From Rostratula benghalensis (taxonomy: Eukaryota > Chordata > Aves > Charadriiformes > Rostratulidae): DNA of 64,000 nucleotides. The notes below the pieces were generated by a model that was not told the origin of the DNA, searched no databases, and was given only the letters and a program-made list of their open reading frames with translations. The translations under genes were made by a program, and so were the position numbers. Location of the stretch: NCBI GenBank assembly GCA_013399305.1, contig VXAI01000028.1, positions 4,208,175-4,272,174 of the forward strand, written 5' to 3'. Position 1 is the stretch's first letter; every line of letters starts with the position of its first letter. Of the stretch, positions 37,401 to 47,802 are shown in pieces.

Positions 37401-40400
37401 TCAGATTTATTATTTCAAGGCACTTTGTTATTAAAGTGGTGTGAAATGTACCAGTATCCAGGGCTGAAGAGAGAAAGGTTTTCATCTTGGTATCTTTGAT
37501 GAGGATGACAGCACAAAATCTGGGGCAAGGTAGAGTCAAGCCTTTTTCATTCTTCACAGGAGGCAGTCTTGGAAAGTGCTGCATATAATCCCTCCACATC
37601 CAACTTCTATCCCTAGATCTCATGCCAGATTTGTACTGGGTGATTTGTATCAGTTGCAAATATCATGTGTTGTACAGCTGATGTGCTCCTACTGTAGATG
37701 CAACCCCATCAACATAGCTCTGTTATATATCCTTTTGTCAAGAGCTGAACTAGAACACGGACAGTTTTGCTGCTATAAATGAGACTGTAGAGACAGCTTC
37801 TGAAACCCAGCTGTGTCTATCAGGATAATTTCTCTTCATGCACCTGATGGATCAGCTATGTTGACACAAGCCTGTAATACACATGCAGCCTACAATCTAT
37901 TTCTAGGCTCTTGAGCACACAAAGTATTTATTCCACATGCCTCTGTTCTGCAGCAGCATACATTTTACTGTTACATATTGTGGGAACAACTTGAACATGC
38001 AGTACCTAAAAGTTTACATATGCTGAGCTGGTGGGAAGGATGAGAGTGGAGGGGGGTGTGGGGGAGGAGATACATTTCTGCCATGACAACATGATTCAAA
38101 GGCTCTCATTTCTTAGTGTTCACAACTGCAAATGATTTGATCACTGTGTTGTTATAGTTCAAGTTTGCAGAGAACGATACTGTGAAAATGATTTTTTTCT
38201 CTCTCTCCTTCCCTTGCTTGGACTGTGTGATGCCTGTGAGCTCTTCAGAGTTACTTCATTGAAATTAATCAAAGTAGAAATGATAGAACATGATCTTCAT
38301 GTTAGCAAAATAGGGCTTTGTTTCCAAGCTGCGGAATACTTCCAAATTGCATCTCTGTGTGTCTGTTTGTGGGTGAAGGAAAATAATGTGGAAAATTAGA
38401 CACCCAAGTTTCAGAAATTAGTGAACAGAGTTTAGGTGGTTAAAGGCAGTTAAGTATTGAAGCAGGGCTTATAATGGAACTATTGGACAAGACTAGAGTG
38501 CTAAGTAGAAGAGTGTGGTGATTGTCCTCTTTTTCAAGCAAAAAATTTGAAGATGCTTAATAAAGATGATGAAGTTTTTAAGTATTTCCCCCTCCTGTTT
38601 GCTACGACATGTTTATTATGTTTTGAGTTACAGTGGTTACCACAACTTGGGTTATTCCCTCTTTGAACAAAGTTGCCCCAAAATTCTCCCTATATTTGAT
38701 GCTGTCAGTGGCAGGTAAATTGTTTATACAGCTGATTCCTGTTTAGTGGGTATAATGTTACTGTTATTTATTTTGTAGGAAAATAGTCAGGTTTTTGTTT
38801 AACTCCAAGTTTATTTTCTTAGGGAGCAGCTGAAAAGCTTAAATAATAGTAAATCTCTGCATTTGGTTTTTCCAGCTATTTTACCTTTGGAAAATCTAAT
38901 TTCCGGATATCTTTAGAGATGTTTGTTTGTGGGAAAATTTCAAAGATGTAACATTTGTCTTTGCTGATGCACATGTCCCCAGAGTTTTGGCAAATTCTTT
39001 TTGAAATATCTTCAATTTATTCCCAAAATGGGGAAACAGCAATATTTTCATCACCTGATTAATTTTTTCTATGCTACTCGTGAACGATGACAGGTTCATT
39101 GATCAATTCTTTCGTCTATAAACATAGTTTAAACATCACTTTTAAATGGAAAAGATAGACCAAACAATCTGATAAGGATTCCTGACTGTGTACACTGCAT
39201 GTCTCCTTGTAAATGCATAGCTCTGGACTCACTGGTTGCAGTACCTTGATTATTAATAACATAAATAGACCCTCCATTCTGTGTTTCTGAAATTTTTCTG
39301 CTGGATTGAATTTGGTGTGCAGCTTTGTATGTCTTTGGCTACAACCTGAACCTAGATCACCTGTGTCTCTGCCTCCAAATTCACTCGTTTTTTGCTGAGA
39401 AGATATATGGAATGTAGAGGTGCATTGTATTCTGTGCCATCTGGGTGTGTTCTGTAGTGCACAGAGAAAAGATGTATCGCAATGCTGCAAACTCTCAGAA
39501 AATGAGAGGGCTGCTCTGCAAGGTACATTCTGATCCAATAGAAAATATCTGCCACTGAACACTGACAATCAAAGCATAGAATGGAAGAATAGTGTGATCA
39601 GCTCTCTTTTATTCTTAAAATGGCACTGTGAGGAGAGCCCATAGCTCCATTGGTACAAAGCAGGCTGAAGTCAGTGATGGAAATTAAGCCCCGGTCAGGC
39701 AAATAACTTAATTACAGTTACACCTTGTCCCTTTTGAATGTATTTTTCTCTATTTTTTCATTTTGAAATGGCCTAGTTCAGGACTGAATACAGCATGGCA
39801 GGAACTAGAGAGATGCAGAAATTTGAGAGGATTTTTGTCTTTCCCTCATACTTCTCTTATAGTGAGCTTATGAGTTTTGAGCTCATCTGTAATGAGCCCT
39901 ATGACCCAGCTAGAGACCAGAGCTCTATTTTACCTTACCCTTCTGAAGGTTAGCACCTGAGCTAGGGTAACTGCCTTCAGTGACGTGTGTTGGGAGGGGA
40001 TGGGTGAAGGCAGGTAACATCAGCTGTATATGAATGGCAGAGACAGCATGATTCCCCAGGAATGGAGGAAGGTTTCAAACATCCAGGGTAAGTGTCAAAT
40101 ATTTTTCTCACCAGGGAACTCAAAATAAACACTGTGACTGTCCTTGTCCCATGTTACCTTGCTGCTTGAGAAAGTGTAAAGTACCAGTCATAAGCTGGCC
40201 TGGAATTCCCCACTTGATGCTTTAAGCATTTCCTCGATGAGTGGAGGAGAGATTTGATTGTTTCTATCTTTCAAAGGTGATAGAAATACTCCAGAAAAGC
40301 ATGCGCCAATTACATGCATTTATGTCTCCAGGAAAAACCAATTCTCAGCTGAGGATATTGTGCAGAGCACAGAGCATGAAACAGGATAGCAGGGTCTGAC

Positions 40401-41915
40401 ATGAAGGGGTGATAACTGAAGGGAGATAGATACCTGCAGCGTCTTGTGAACTTCCCAGGGCCTGTAACTGAGAGGCAAAGGCTGTTCAGTGGATAAAGCT
40501 GGTGGCTCTGAATCCATGACCTCAACAGATTTTGCCTTCATTACATAAGAGTGAGAGTGCTGCCTCTAAAATCAAAAAGGGGAAGTTATTGTGATCCTTT
40601 CTGACAGCTACATGCGGGAGTTACACAGGGACATCTGACCCTCATTTTTCTTGAGCAGTGAGGACTCCGTTTTATGTGTTTAGAGAGTTGTTACATATTT
40701 GGGCCTTTGGAGAGTACCCAAAATTTGCATTTAGTTGTGAAAAGATACAGTATAATTATGTTCTGTACTGATATCTAAAATGACTAGTATGTCTAATCTC
40801 GTCTGGCCTTTTATGTAATAGTAAGAATGAGTATGAATACATCATGAAGAAGTGGCTATCCTGGCCCTTTTTCTCTAGTCTCTTAGAGAGTTGTACTGGA
40901 GATTAATTAACCAAAAGGAAAAATTCTGGAATCTGGGCTTTTTCTGGTATAATTCAATATAGACCTGAACGTACATCAGTTCAGCGTCTGATCCCTTCTG
41001 CCAGGAGAAGAAGAGGTTTATGTCCACCAAGAATCTGGAACCCTTCAAAATTCTGGCAAATTGCAGCTAGGGCAAGAAGATTGTTGAAGACTCTGAACTG
41101 CAGAAGCTGCCACAAGTGTGTGTAGCCTGAGAGATAAAACTCTTCCCTTTGTTCAGATAACATCTCTTGGTCAGTGTCGGAAGCAGGCAGCTGATTGTGA
41201 GCTGCTTTGCTGTTCTGCTGGGCTATGTTTCAGAGGGGTGGGCATGGTCATGACTTGTTGGGACAGACATGCTGTTTCTGGTGTTCACCTCTGCTTTTCC
41301 CCCATGGAGGATTTCTGAAGAAGAGTGGTGGCTGTCAGAGGCACCCAGCCAGCCTGTTCTACCTGTTACATCCCTGAGCATAGCTCCAGTTGTGGGTAGT
41401 GCTGCATTCTCCCTTTGAGATGCAGAGCTTGGGTCAGCCTAAAGAGATTCCGTGGGCACACAAATACATTTGCCCTTGGCTTGCGTGACTTGACCAAGCT
41501 GAATTGCCTTCAGTGAAGTTCTGTGGGTTTGTAGGAGCTGAAGAACTGCCCCAATAGGACATGAAGAACTTCCTACTGCAGATGAAGCAATTCACCACCC
41601 ACTTCTATTATTAGCAGTCGAAGGCTTTTTGAATCAGGAAGAATGGCAAAATTGACTTCCTTTTTGTTGGGCTCTGAAGTAAAAAACAGGCTGTTGTTAT
41701 GAGCAATGTTGAAAAATAACTCCTGATTTTGACAAAATATGCAGCTGTTGACTTGTATTAGTTATTTACAAGCGTATTAAGCAGCCATTACTGATTATGG
41801 AGATATGCGGAATGTTAATATATGTTAGGCTGAGAGATTAATTTGGAAAATAGCAACATATTTCTGAAAATTGCCTTAAGGCTTTGGACTGCCCTGCACT
41901 ACAACATGACGTGAA
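34417..41915. other. Unassigned non-coding DNA, including a GC-rich patch
   Basis: No gene is supported. The segment at about 34,575-34,680 ('tttcctcagctatgcagtgg' followed by an ATTATT-like stretch) may be a decayed MIR 3' half. The stretch 35,580-35,930 is clearly richer in G+C than its surroundings but has few CpGs and no recognisable promoter or domain. The 167-codon (+) frame at 35,088-35,591 and the 150-codon (-) frame at 39,116-39,568 look like chance openings. A G-rich run lies at 38,048-38,069. Confidence 0.5.
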
Positions 41916-42030
41916 CTGGGACTGAGAGCCTGAGGATCTGAATTCAATTTGTGACTCTGTCACTAACACCCTGTGTGACCTCAAGGAACTTATATAAGCT
42001 CTGTGTGCCGTTTCCCTTTTGTTAAAGGAG
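41916..42030 (+). mobile_element. MIR-type SINE (CORE region)
   Basis: The sequence gives, in order, 'tctgaattcaatttgtgact', 'ctctgtcactaacaccctgt', 'gtgtgacctcaaggaactta' and 'ctctgtgtgccgtttccctt'. This parallels the MIR consensus order: gggttcgaatcc, ctctgccacttactagctgt, gtgaccttgggcaagt, ctctgtgcctcagtttcc. The tRNA-related head is not clear. Among the ancient SINE calls in this window this is the best preserved. It lies about 400 bp downstream of the candidate exon's stop codon. Confidence 0.75.
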
Positions 42031-42259
42031 AAGAAAAGAAAAACTTTCTGTTTCTCATGTTTGCCTGCTTAGAGTAAGGGCCACTTGTTCTTTCTGTATT
42101 GCACCGAAATGAATGAGGCCCAAGACTCTTTGTGAGGGGCCCAGGGCTTTACCACACAAGATATTTTAAAGAGAACAAATTCTGTCATATCTGGAATGTT
42201 GAATCACAACGCAAAATTAGAACAAGGCAACTCTGGGCTTGTACACACAATGCTGTTTT

Positions 42260-42265
42260 TTTAAT
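42260..42265 (-). promoter_or_regulatory. Possible polyadenylation signal (ATTAAA)
   Basis: On the minus strand an ATTAAA hexamer lies about 175 bases past the stop codon of the candidate exon at 42,442. It is followed by a GT-rich 'ttgtgtgtac' at 42,242-42,251, as expected of a downstream element. Such hexamers are common in AT-rich DNA, so this is only supportive. Confidence 0.25.
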
Positions 42266-42441
42266 TACTACTTCAATCATTCATTATTTTTAAAACTAAA
42301 TACAATGATGTTTACAACATAAATAACTACATATTTTCTTGTCACCAGCAAAGTGCTAAAAGGAGAAGAAAGGAAATCATGTAGAGCCCATCCCCAGTGG
42401 GAGAGCTCTTCGAGGAGGAGCTGCAGAATTGGGTCCAGCAT

Positions 42442-42732
42442 TTACGCAGTACTGATCAGTTTAAAGCACAAATGCTTTAAGTTCTCACAGTTGCAGGGGC
42501 CGGGGTCTGCCTTGCTCTGAAAGCACAAGGTGCAGTCCTTCTTCTTCTGCACTTCCATGAAGTATGGGAAGTTCTCTCTCATTATTTCCTTGGTCTGTGC
42601 CCCATAGGTCCAATCTCCCTGTGGGGCTTGGAAGTCATAACTCCATGCCACTTGAATCTGTATTGCCTGTGATCCAGCAAATTGTCTGTGTTCCCTTGGG
42701 GCCTGGGTGTTTAAGAAACATGTCTTCTTTCC
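42442..42732 (-). CDS. Candidate terminal coding exon, cysteine-rich, family unknown
   Basis: Read on the minus strand, a polypyrimidine-rich acceptor ending 'ttttgcatctctgcag' precedes 96 codons and a TAA stop. The frame stays open a few codons upstream of the acceptor and then meets a TAG, so it needs an upstream exon or is a pseudogene. The peptide runs from GKKTCFLNTQ to CFKLISTA. The second half has notable blocks such as 'SYDFQAPQGDWTYG' and 'ENFPYFMEVQKKKDC'. Cysteines fall at about residues 5, 67, 70, 80, 82 and 89, giving CxxC and CxC pairs that suggest disulfides or metal binding. In roughly codons 50-85 most third positions are G or C, unlike the AT-rich surroundings. No transmembrane segment is seen. 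I do not recognise the family; no upstream exon was found with confidence. Alternatives are an exonised or decayed gene piece, or a chance frame. Confidence 0.4.
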   Translation of the reverse strand, partial: GKKTCFLNTQAPREHRQFAGSQAIQIQVAWSYDFQAPQGDWTYGAQTKEIMRENFPYFMEVQKKKDCTLCFQSKADPGPCNCENLKHLCFKLISTA

Positions 42733-42759
42733 CTGCAGAGATGCAAAACAGTTGAATAG
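42733..42759 (-). promoter_or_regulatory. Candidate 3' splice site and polypyrimidine tract
   Basis: On the minus strand 'ctattcaactgttttgcatc' continues into 'tctgcag' directly before the candidate exon. The pyrimidine-rich stretch and the CAG/G junction fit the vertebrate acceptor consensus, and the exon would begin in phase 0 with GGA. Confidence 0.4.
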
Positions 42760-43246
42760 GGCAACCTAAGACAGTATATCATGAGATTCCCTTGGATTCA
42801 GAGTCAGCCGTCTGCCTTGGATACAGATGGCAGGGGATGAGAGTAAATCCCAGAGGGTAAAGACCCATATGCCCGTGTGTGTTTGCCAGTCGTACAGAGG
42901 GTCACCCGCAGCAGCACCTCTTTAAAAACTTATCATTAAGCCTGTCTCCTTTGTGAACTTTCTCATTATCATTTCATTGTGCTGTGCAGTTCTGGCCTGG
43001 CGCAATGAATATTGACTTCATGCTTGCTTTTCTAATTGAATTACAGGGGACCAGGCTGAGCCACTGAAGTTTCCTGCCTGCAGTCCTGCTTCCCTGGCAG
43101 CCAGCTGAATAGAGACTGAAAGAAAAGCTGTTTGCTTGAGCATTATGGATAACAGAGGCCTGTCACAAAGCTGCTACAATGATTTATTAAAAGACAGAAG
43201 AAAATGAGAGAGAAAGAGTCTTGCTCAGTTTCAGCACCAGCTGCTT
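42760..43246. other. Unassigned non-coding DNA
   Basis: No feature is supported between the candidate acceptor and the polypyrimidine tract. A + strand acceptor-like 'ttctaattgaattacag' near 43,031-43,047 is followed by frames that close quickly. Confidence 0.4.
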
Positions 43247-43446
43247 GCTTTTCTTGCCTCCTTTCCTCTTTCTTCCTTTCTTTTCTTTCTTCCTTTCTTT
43301 CTTTTTTCTTTTCCTTCTTTTGTCTTCTTTCTTTTGGCTTTCTTTTTCTCTTTAGCATTTTCTTGCTTTCTCTTTTGTCTTCTCTTTCTTTCTTCCTCTT
43401 CCTCCTCTTCCTTCTTTCTCTCCCTCTCTCCCTCTCTCCTCTTCCC
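43247..43446 (+). repeat. Polypyrimidine (CTTT/CCTCT) low-complexity tract
   Basis: About 200 bases are nearly all C and T on the + strand. There are two uninterrupted pyrimidine runs, 43,257-43,321 (65 bases) and 43,378-43,446 (69 bases). Open frames on both strands (Ser/Phe/Leu-rich on +, Lys/Glu/Arg-rich on -) result only from composition. Long polypurine-polypyrimidine tracts can adopt triplex structures and tend to vary in length. Confidence 0.9.
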
Positions 43447-44360
43447 GGTCTTGCCTTGCCTAATTAAAAATAGAAAGACAAAGTCAGAGGCAAACACATA
43501 ATTTGAGCAAATGCTTCAAGCAAAAGGCATCATTCTCCAGTCCTTAAGTAACACTCCTTGCCTAAGACAGATGTGTTTATCATTATAGTCATTTCGTAAC
43601 AAAGGATACAAGCACGTTGCTGTAACCACTCCAGCAAACATGCCATAAATGTCTATGCAGTATTTGCAAGTCTTATTTAGGAGAGCATACTGGAAAGAAA
43701 CCTGGACTCCATAGTTTACCTTTTCTTCCATTGAATTTAATTGTTACACTCTTAGTGATGTAAACAAGAGTAGAGTAAAGCCAGGTTGCAGTGGCTTTGC
43801 AAACACCACGTTATAGTACGTAGGTAGCTAACAATTCCATTTACAGTTTTGCAGGACAACAGGAGGGATCTAAGGATTGCTACCAAAAAGGCCCAGAGTT
43901 CAGTTTATGGTGCTTAATTTACATGGGGATCGCACTCCTATGTTGAGTCATTTTCCTCTTTTTATTTAGTTTGTGGTTGCTCTTTTTTTGTTTGTTTCTA
44001 GTTTTGGTTGGTTTGTGGGTTTTTTTACTTTAAAAAATTTGATTCTCTTAATATGATCAAGAAGCATAATTCTATTGAGTTACTTAAGTAAAATGTTTAG
44101 TTCAAGGCTGTTGGACTAGGGCAACAGTTGTTTTTGTTTCTCATTAAAGTGCTGGTTTATATTCCTTATGGTTTAAAGGTGACGTTTCTTAGGTTTGGGT
44201 AGGGAGAGAAAAGAACTTAATACACAGCTCTGATTTTGTCTAGGCCAGGTCAAAAAGTGTCCCTCCAGGCCATTGCCTAAAAAGACTTTGGACTTTCCCA
44301 TGAGAATTTGGAAAGGAGACCTTTCTTCTTTCAACATCCGCTTCCTTGGATGCATTTTAA
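43447..44360. other. Unassigned non-coding DNA
   Basis: A minus-strand frame at 43,516-43,731 (71 codons) has mixed third positions and no recognised motif. A GT-rich tract ('gtttgtttctagttttggtt' and following) lies at about 43,989-44,031. No gene is supported. Confidence 0.5.
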
Positions 44361-45910
44361 TTATGGAATCACAGGACTGTCAGAGTTGGAAGGGATCTCT
44401 AGAGATCCCTTAGTCCAACTCCCCTGCTACAGCAGGATTGCCCAGAGCACATTATTCAGGACTGCATCCAGGCAGCCTGTTCCAGTGCTCTGTTACCCTC
44501 ACTGTAAAGAAGTTTTTCCTCATATTCGCATGGAGCTTCCTGTGTTCCAGCTTGTGCCTGTTGCCCTTTGTCCTGTCACTGGGAACCACTGAAAAGCTCC
44601 GGCTCCATCCTCCTTCAATCCACCCTTTAGGTACTTACAAGCATTCATAAGGTCTCCCCTCAGTCTTCTCTTCTCCAGGCTAAAGAATCCCAGCTCTCTC
44701 ATCCCTTTCCTCATAAGGAAGATGCTTCAATCCCTTAATAATTTCTGTTGCCCTACAATGGACTCTCTCCTCTACTTCCCTGTCTCTCTTGAATTGGGGA
44801 GCCCAGAACTGGATGCAGTATTCCAGTTGTGACCTCACCAGTGCAAAGCAGAAGGGGAGAATGACCTCCCTCGACCTACTGGCCACACTCTTCCCTTTGC
44901 AGCCCCAAATGTTGCCCTCTTGGTGACAAGGGCACACTGCTGGCTCATGGATAGTTTACTATTTACCAGGACCCCCAGATCCTTCTCCTCAGAAGTGCTT
45001 TCCAGCAGGTCTGCCCCTAACCTATATTGAGGCCTGGAATTCTTTCTCCCCAGGTGCAGGACCCCACACTTGCTCTTGTTGAACCTCATTAGGTTCTTCT
45101 CTGCCCAGCTCTCCAGCCTGTCCAGGTCACACTGGATGGTGGCACAGCCCTCTGGAGTGACAGCCAGCCCTCCTAGTTTGCTATCATCAGTGAACCTGCT
45201 GAGGATGCACTTGGTCCCCTTGTCTGGGTCTTTGATGAATACGTTGAACAAGATTGGACCAAATATTGACCTTTGGGGGATACCACTGGTTACAGGCCTC
45301 CAGCTTGACCCTGCTTCATTAATTACAACCCTCTGAGTCCTGTCACACAGCTGGTTCTCAATCCCCCTCACTGCCCTTTCATCTAGCCCACACTTCCTCA
45401 GAAGTCCTAATGAGGATGTTATGGGAGACAGTGTCAAAAGCCTTGCTGAAGTCAAGGTAGATGACATCTGCTGCTCTCTCCCCATCCAACCATCCAGTTA
45501 CAACATCATAGAAGGCTATCAGATTGGTCAAGCATGATTTACCTTTGGTAAAGCTGTGCTGACCACTTCCAATGATTTCCTGTTCTTTATGATGTTTGGA
45601 GATGACATCTGAAACAATTCGCTCCATTACCTTCCCAGGGACAGAGGTGAGACTAATCAGCCTGTAGTTCCCTGGGTCCTCCTTCTTGCCCTTTTTGTAG
45701 ACCAGAGTGATATTTGCCTTTCTCCAGTCCTCAGGCACCTTTCCTGTTCACTGTGGCCATTCAAAGATGATGATAACAGCAATAACATCTGCCAGTTCCC
45801 TCTGCGCTGGTGGATGCATCCCATCAGGGCCCATGGACTTACGGATGTCTAGGTTGGCCAAGAGGTCTCTATCCCAGTCTTCCTCTACAGAGGGAAAATC
45901 TTCCGCTCTC
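44361..45910 (-). mobile_element. 5'-truncated CR1 LINE (about 1.5 kb)
   Basis: The LINE is in minus orientation. Its 3' end on the + strand is 'ttatggaatcacaggactgt' plus 'gttggaagggatctctagag', the reverse complement of the conserved CR1 terminus. The body includes most of the reverse transcriptase and its C-terminal region. The 5' boundary near 45,910 is where CR1-like coding similarity stops; beyond it nothing CR1-like was recognised. The copy is far more complete than the other CR1 pieces here, which are all short 3' ends. Confidence 0.92.
44380..45905 (-). pseudogene. CR1 ORF2 reverse transcriptase, broken
   Basis: Fragments in alternating frames add up to CR1 ORF2. At 45,738-45,379 there is 'VPEDWRKANITLVYKKGKK', then 'NYRLISLTSVPGKVMERIV' and 'YLDFSKAFDTVSHNIL' (RT motifs including the first catalytic Asp). 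At 45,485-44,835 there is 'TSGIPQRSIFGPILFNVFI' and then FTDD at about 45,183-45,194 in place of the usual F/YADD box, followed by SKLGG. At 44,937-44,680 come '[18 protein letters not shown]' and 'HLPYEERDERAGIL', and at 44,714-44,520 'SLEKRRLRGDLMNACKYLKG'. The frame changes near 45,410, 44,890 and 44,700 show at least three frameshifts, and a further break lies upstream of 45,738. The element cannot encode an active protein. Confidence 0.9.
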
Positions 45911-47732
45911 AAGGTATTATTTCAAATCAGAATTTTTTAGCCTGGAGAAAGCTATGTGCCCTCCCATCTTCAGATGGACTCCATCTCTGTTCTCCAGACT
46001 GCAGCAACTCATCCGTCTGCTAAGGATCCTTCTAACTCAGCCTGCCTCTGTGACACTGTGGGTCAGCCTCTGCTGCCCCCTCGTCCCCAGAGAGAAGCTG
46101 TGGTGCAGAACTCATCTTCCTGCTCCCCTGTCTCTTATGTACAAGAAGGTAGGATTTGGCCTTCCACCAGCCTCAGTCTAATTTGTTCATTATTTATTAC
46201 TGTGTACGTGGCAGAGGGTTTACTGTATAGTGCTTGTCTCAGGTTTCTCTCAGACGTGTCAGAAGTACCTTCAAGCAAACCAGTGTGCTACACAGCTACT
46301 CTTGCCATCTCCATTCTGACACTGTTTACTGGCAGAACGTACAGTAAGGAGCACTGAGCAGCTGTTTATTTGAGGGTTTGGATTTGAAAATCATAGGAAA
46401 ATTGTGTAGGATATTTGAGGAAAAATAAATGGGTTAATAAAGGTGTTATGGTCTTACCATCAATAATAAATCTGTTTGACTTCAAGTTTGATGTATTGCT
46501 AATTAAAAAAAAACAGGTTTTCAGCTCTTTTCAGATTACTTACTCAGAGCTGACTTTTCAAGGAGCTGAATTTTATTCCTTTCTTCTCATTCCCAGGTTA
46601 TTGCTTAAACATGTATTTCTTTGATCGTATCGTAATTGTTACCTTTCCTGATTCCCTGTTTATCTTGTTGTTCTGTATTTTTTACTTTCTCTGGTTTTAT
46701 GACCGTTCACTTTACTTTCCACAATTTTTAAAATCTTCTTTTGTCCAAGTCTAGCAATTTTGTCCAATCCTCAGCATGGAAGGTTGCAATAAACGGCTAC
46801 AGAAAAATCTCACTTTTCAGTGGCTGGTGTTTTCCGTAATGCTGATTTAACCCTTCTCAGTGATTGATCAGGAATTAATCTTTGTTTGGAATAAGTTTAT
46901 TGGTGACTGCTCTTTGGTAGCCACTAAGCTGTTTGCAAATAAAAGGGAGGTCTTTTTAGTGACCTCAGTGAAGAAAGGGCAACAGGTGGATTTATTCTCA
47001 GGTTTACATGGCTTGAAAGAGTAAACAGAAGCTTCAGCCAACAGTTTGCATTTTAAAGAACACTTTCATGGGGCTTATGTGTGTTTGTTTGGTAGGTACA
47101 CTCCAGGTTGAAACGGAATGGCTATTGACTGAAGTTGAAGGGCCTTGTAACTTAATAAATGGCTTTCTGGCATTTGAGTGATTAATATTTGTTGGGAAAT
47201 AGTAGATGGTTAAGTTAATTCTCTGATCTGTCTTGTCCAGTTCCTGATTTTTGACCTATCATCTGTCATGTGGCCATGGGTAAATCAATTCCTCTTTCTC
47301 AGTCTTCTACTATTTGTTTCCCTGCTTTATCTTGGTTTGAAGTCTTATGCGGTACTGCCCGTTAAGCACTTATCAGTCAAATACTTGTATTGTGAGGTCC
47401 CCGCTGCAGTTGATGACACTAAAATAGGAGCAGTTAAGGCCATTGTTGTAGTAGTCTGTTTTATGCAGTGCAACACATGTATTTTATATCTTGTATTACA
47501 TTGTAACAACAACAAATAGTGTGAATAGTGGTGTTAGCGGGCACAGGCCTGTGTGCATACAGAGCAACAGCTAGGTCCTTGGGCTGTGGTGAGATGTGGA
47601 CCTATGCAGCCTCCCCTACGTAAAACTAGACAGGTTTCAAAGATTGTATTTGCCAGGGAGTTGTGGATATGTATATATCATAAAACTTCTTTACACAAGT
47701 AAAAAGAGTCATTTCCATGTCAGGTTTTTGCA
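45911..47732. other. Unassigned non-coding DNA
   Basis: A GC-richer part at about 45,950-46,150 opens frames of 123-133 codons on the + strand with no motif. The piece at 47,262-47,325 ('catgtggccatgggtaaatc', then 'ctctttctcagtctt') may be a decayed MIR fragment, comparable to the better copy at 41,916. No gene is supported. Confidence 0.45.
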
Positions 47733-47802
47733 GGAACCAGTACCTCAACTGGAACTGGTACCTCAAGTGGAACCTCAATTGCAGTTGGTCCTGGTCCCAC
47801 AG
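47733..47802. repeat. Short imperfect repeat of 'tacctcaa.tgga' units
   Basis: Imperfect 18-21 base units built on 'gtacctcaactggaactg' and 'gtacctcaagtggaac' follow each other three times. Translated on either strand they give patterned peptides: a 'VPQLELVPQVEPQLQL' type run on + and 'IEVPLEVPVPVEVLVP' on -. The minus frame is open for about 50 codons without an ATG. A chance microrepeat is the simplest explanation, but a small exon is possible. Confidence 0.5.

Noticed and set aside
39116..39568. 150-codon minus-strand open frame
   Set aside because: Composition follows the surrounding non-coding DNA, and an overlapping frame on the same strand is equally open.
43143..43497. Lys/Glu/Arg-rich and Phe/Ser/Leu-rich open frames
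   Set aside because: They are translations of the polypyrimidine tract and reflect only low complexity.
43516..43731. 71-codon minus-strand frame considered as an upstream exon for the candidate at 42,442
   Set aside because: Third positions are mixed, no convincing splice sites flank it, and no link with the downstream exon can be shown.
45810..46357. + strand frames of 123 and 133 codons beside the CR1
   Set aside because: The left part is the antisense of CR1 and the rest is a GC-richer stretch with no motif.
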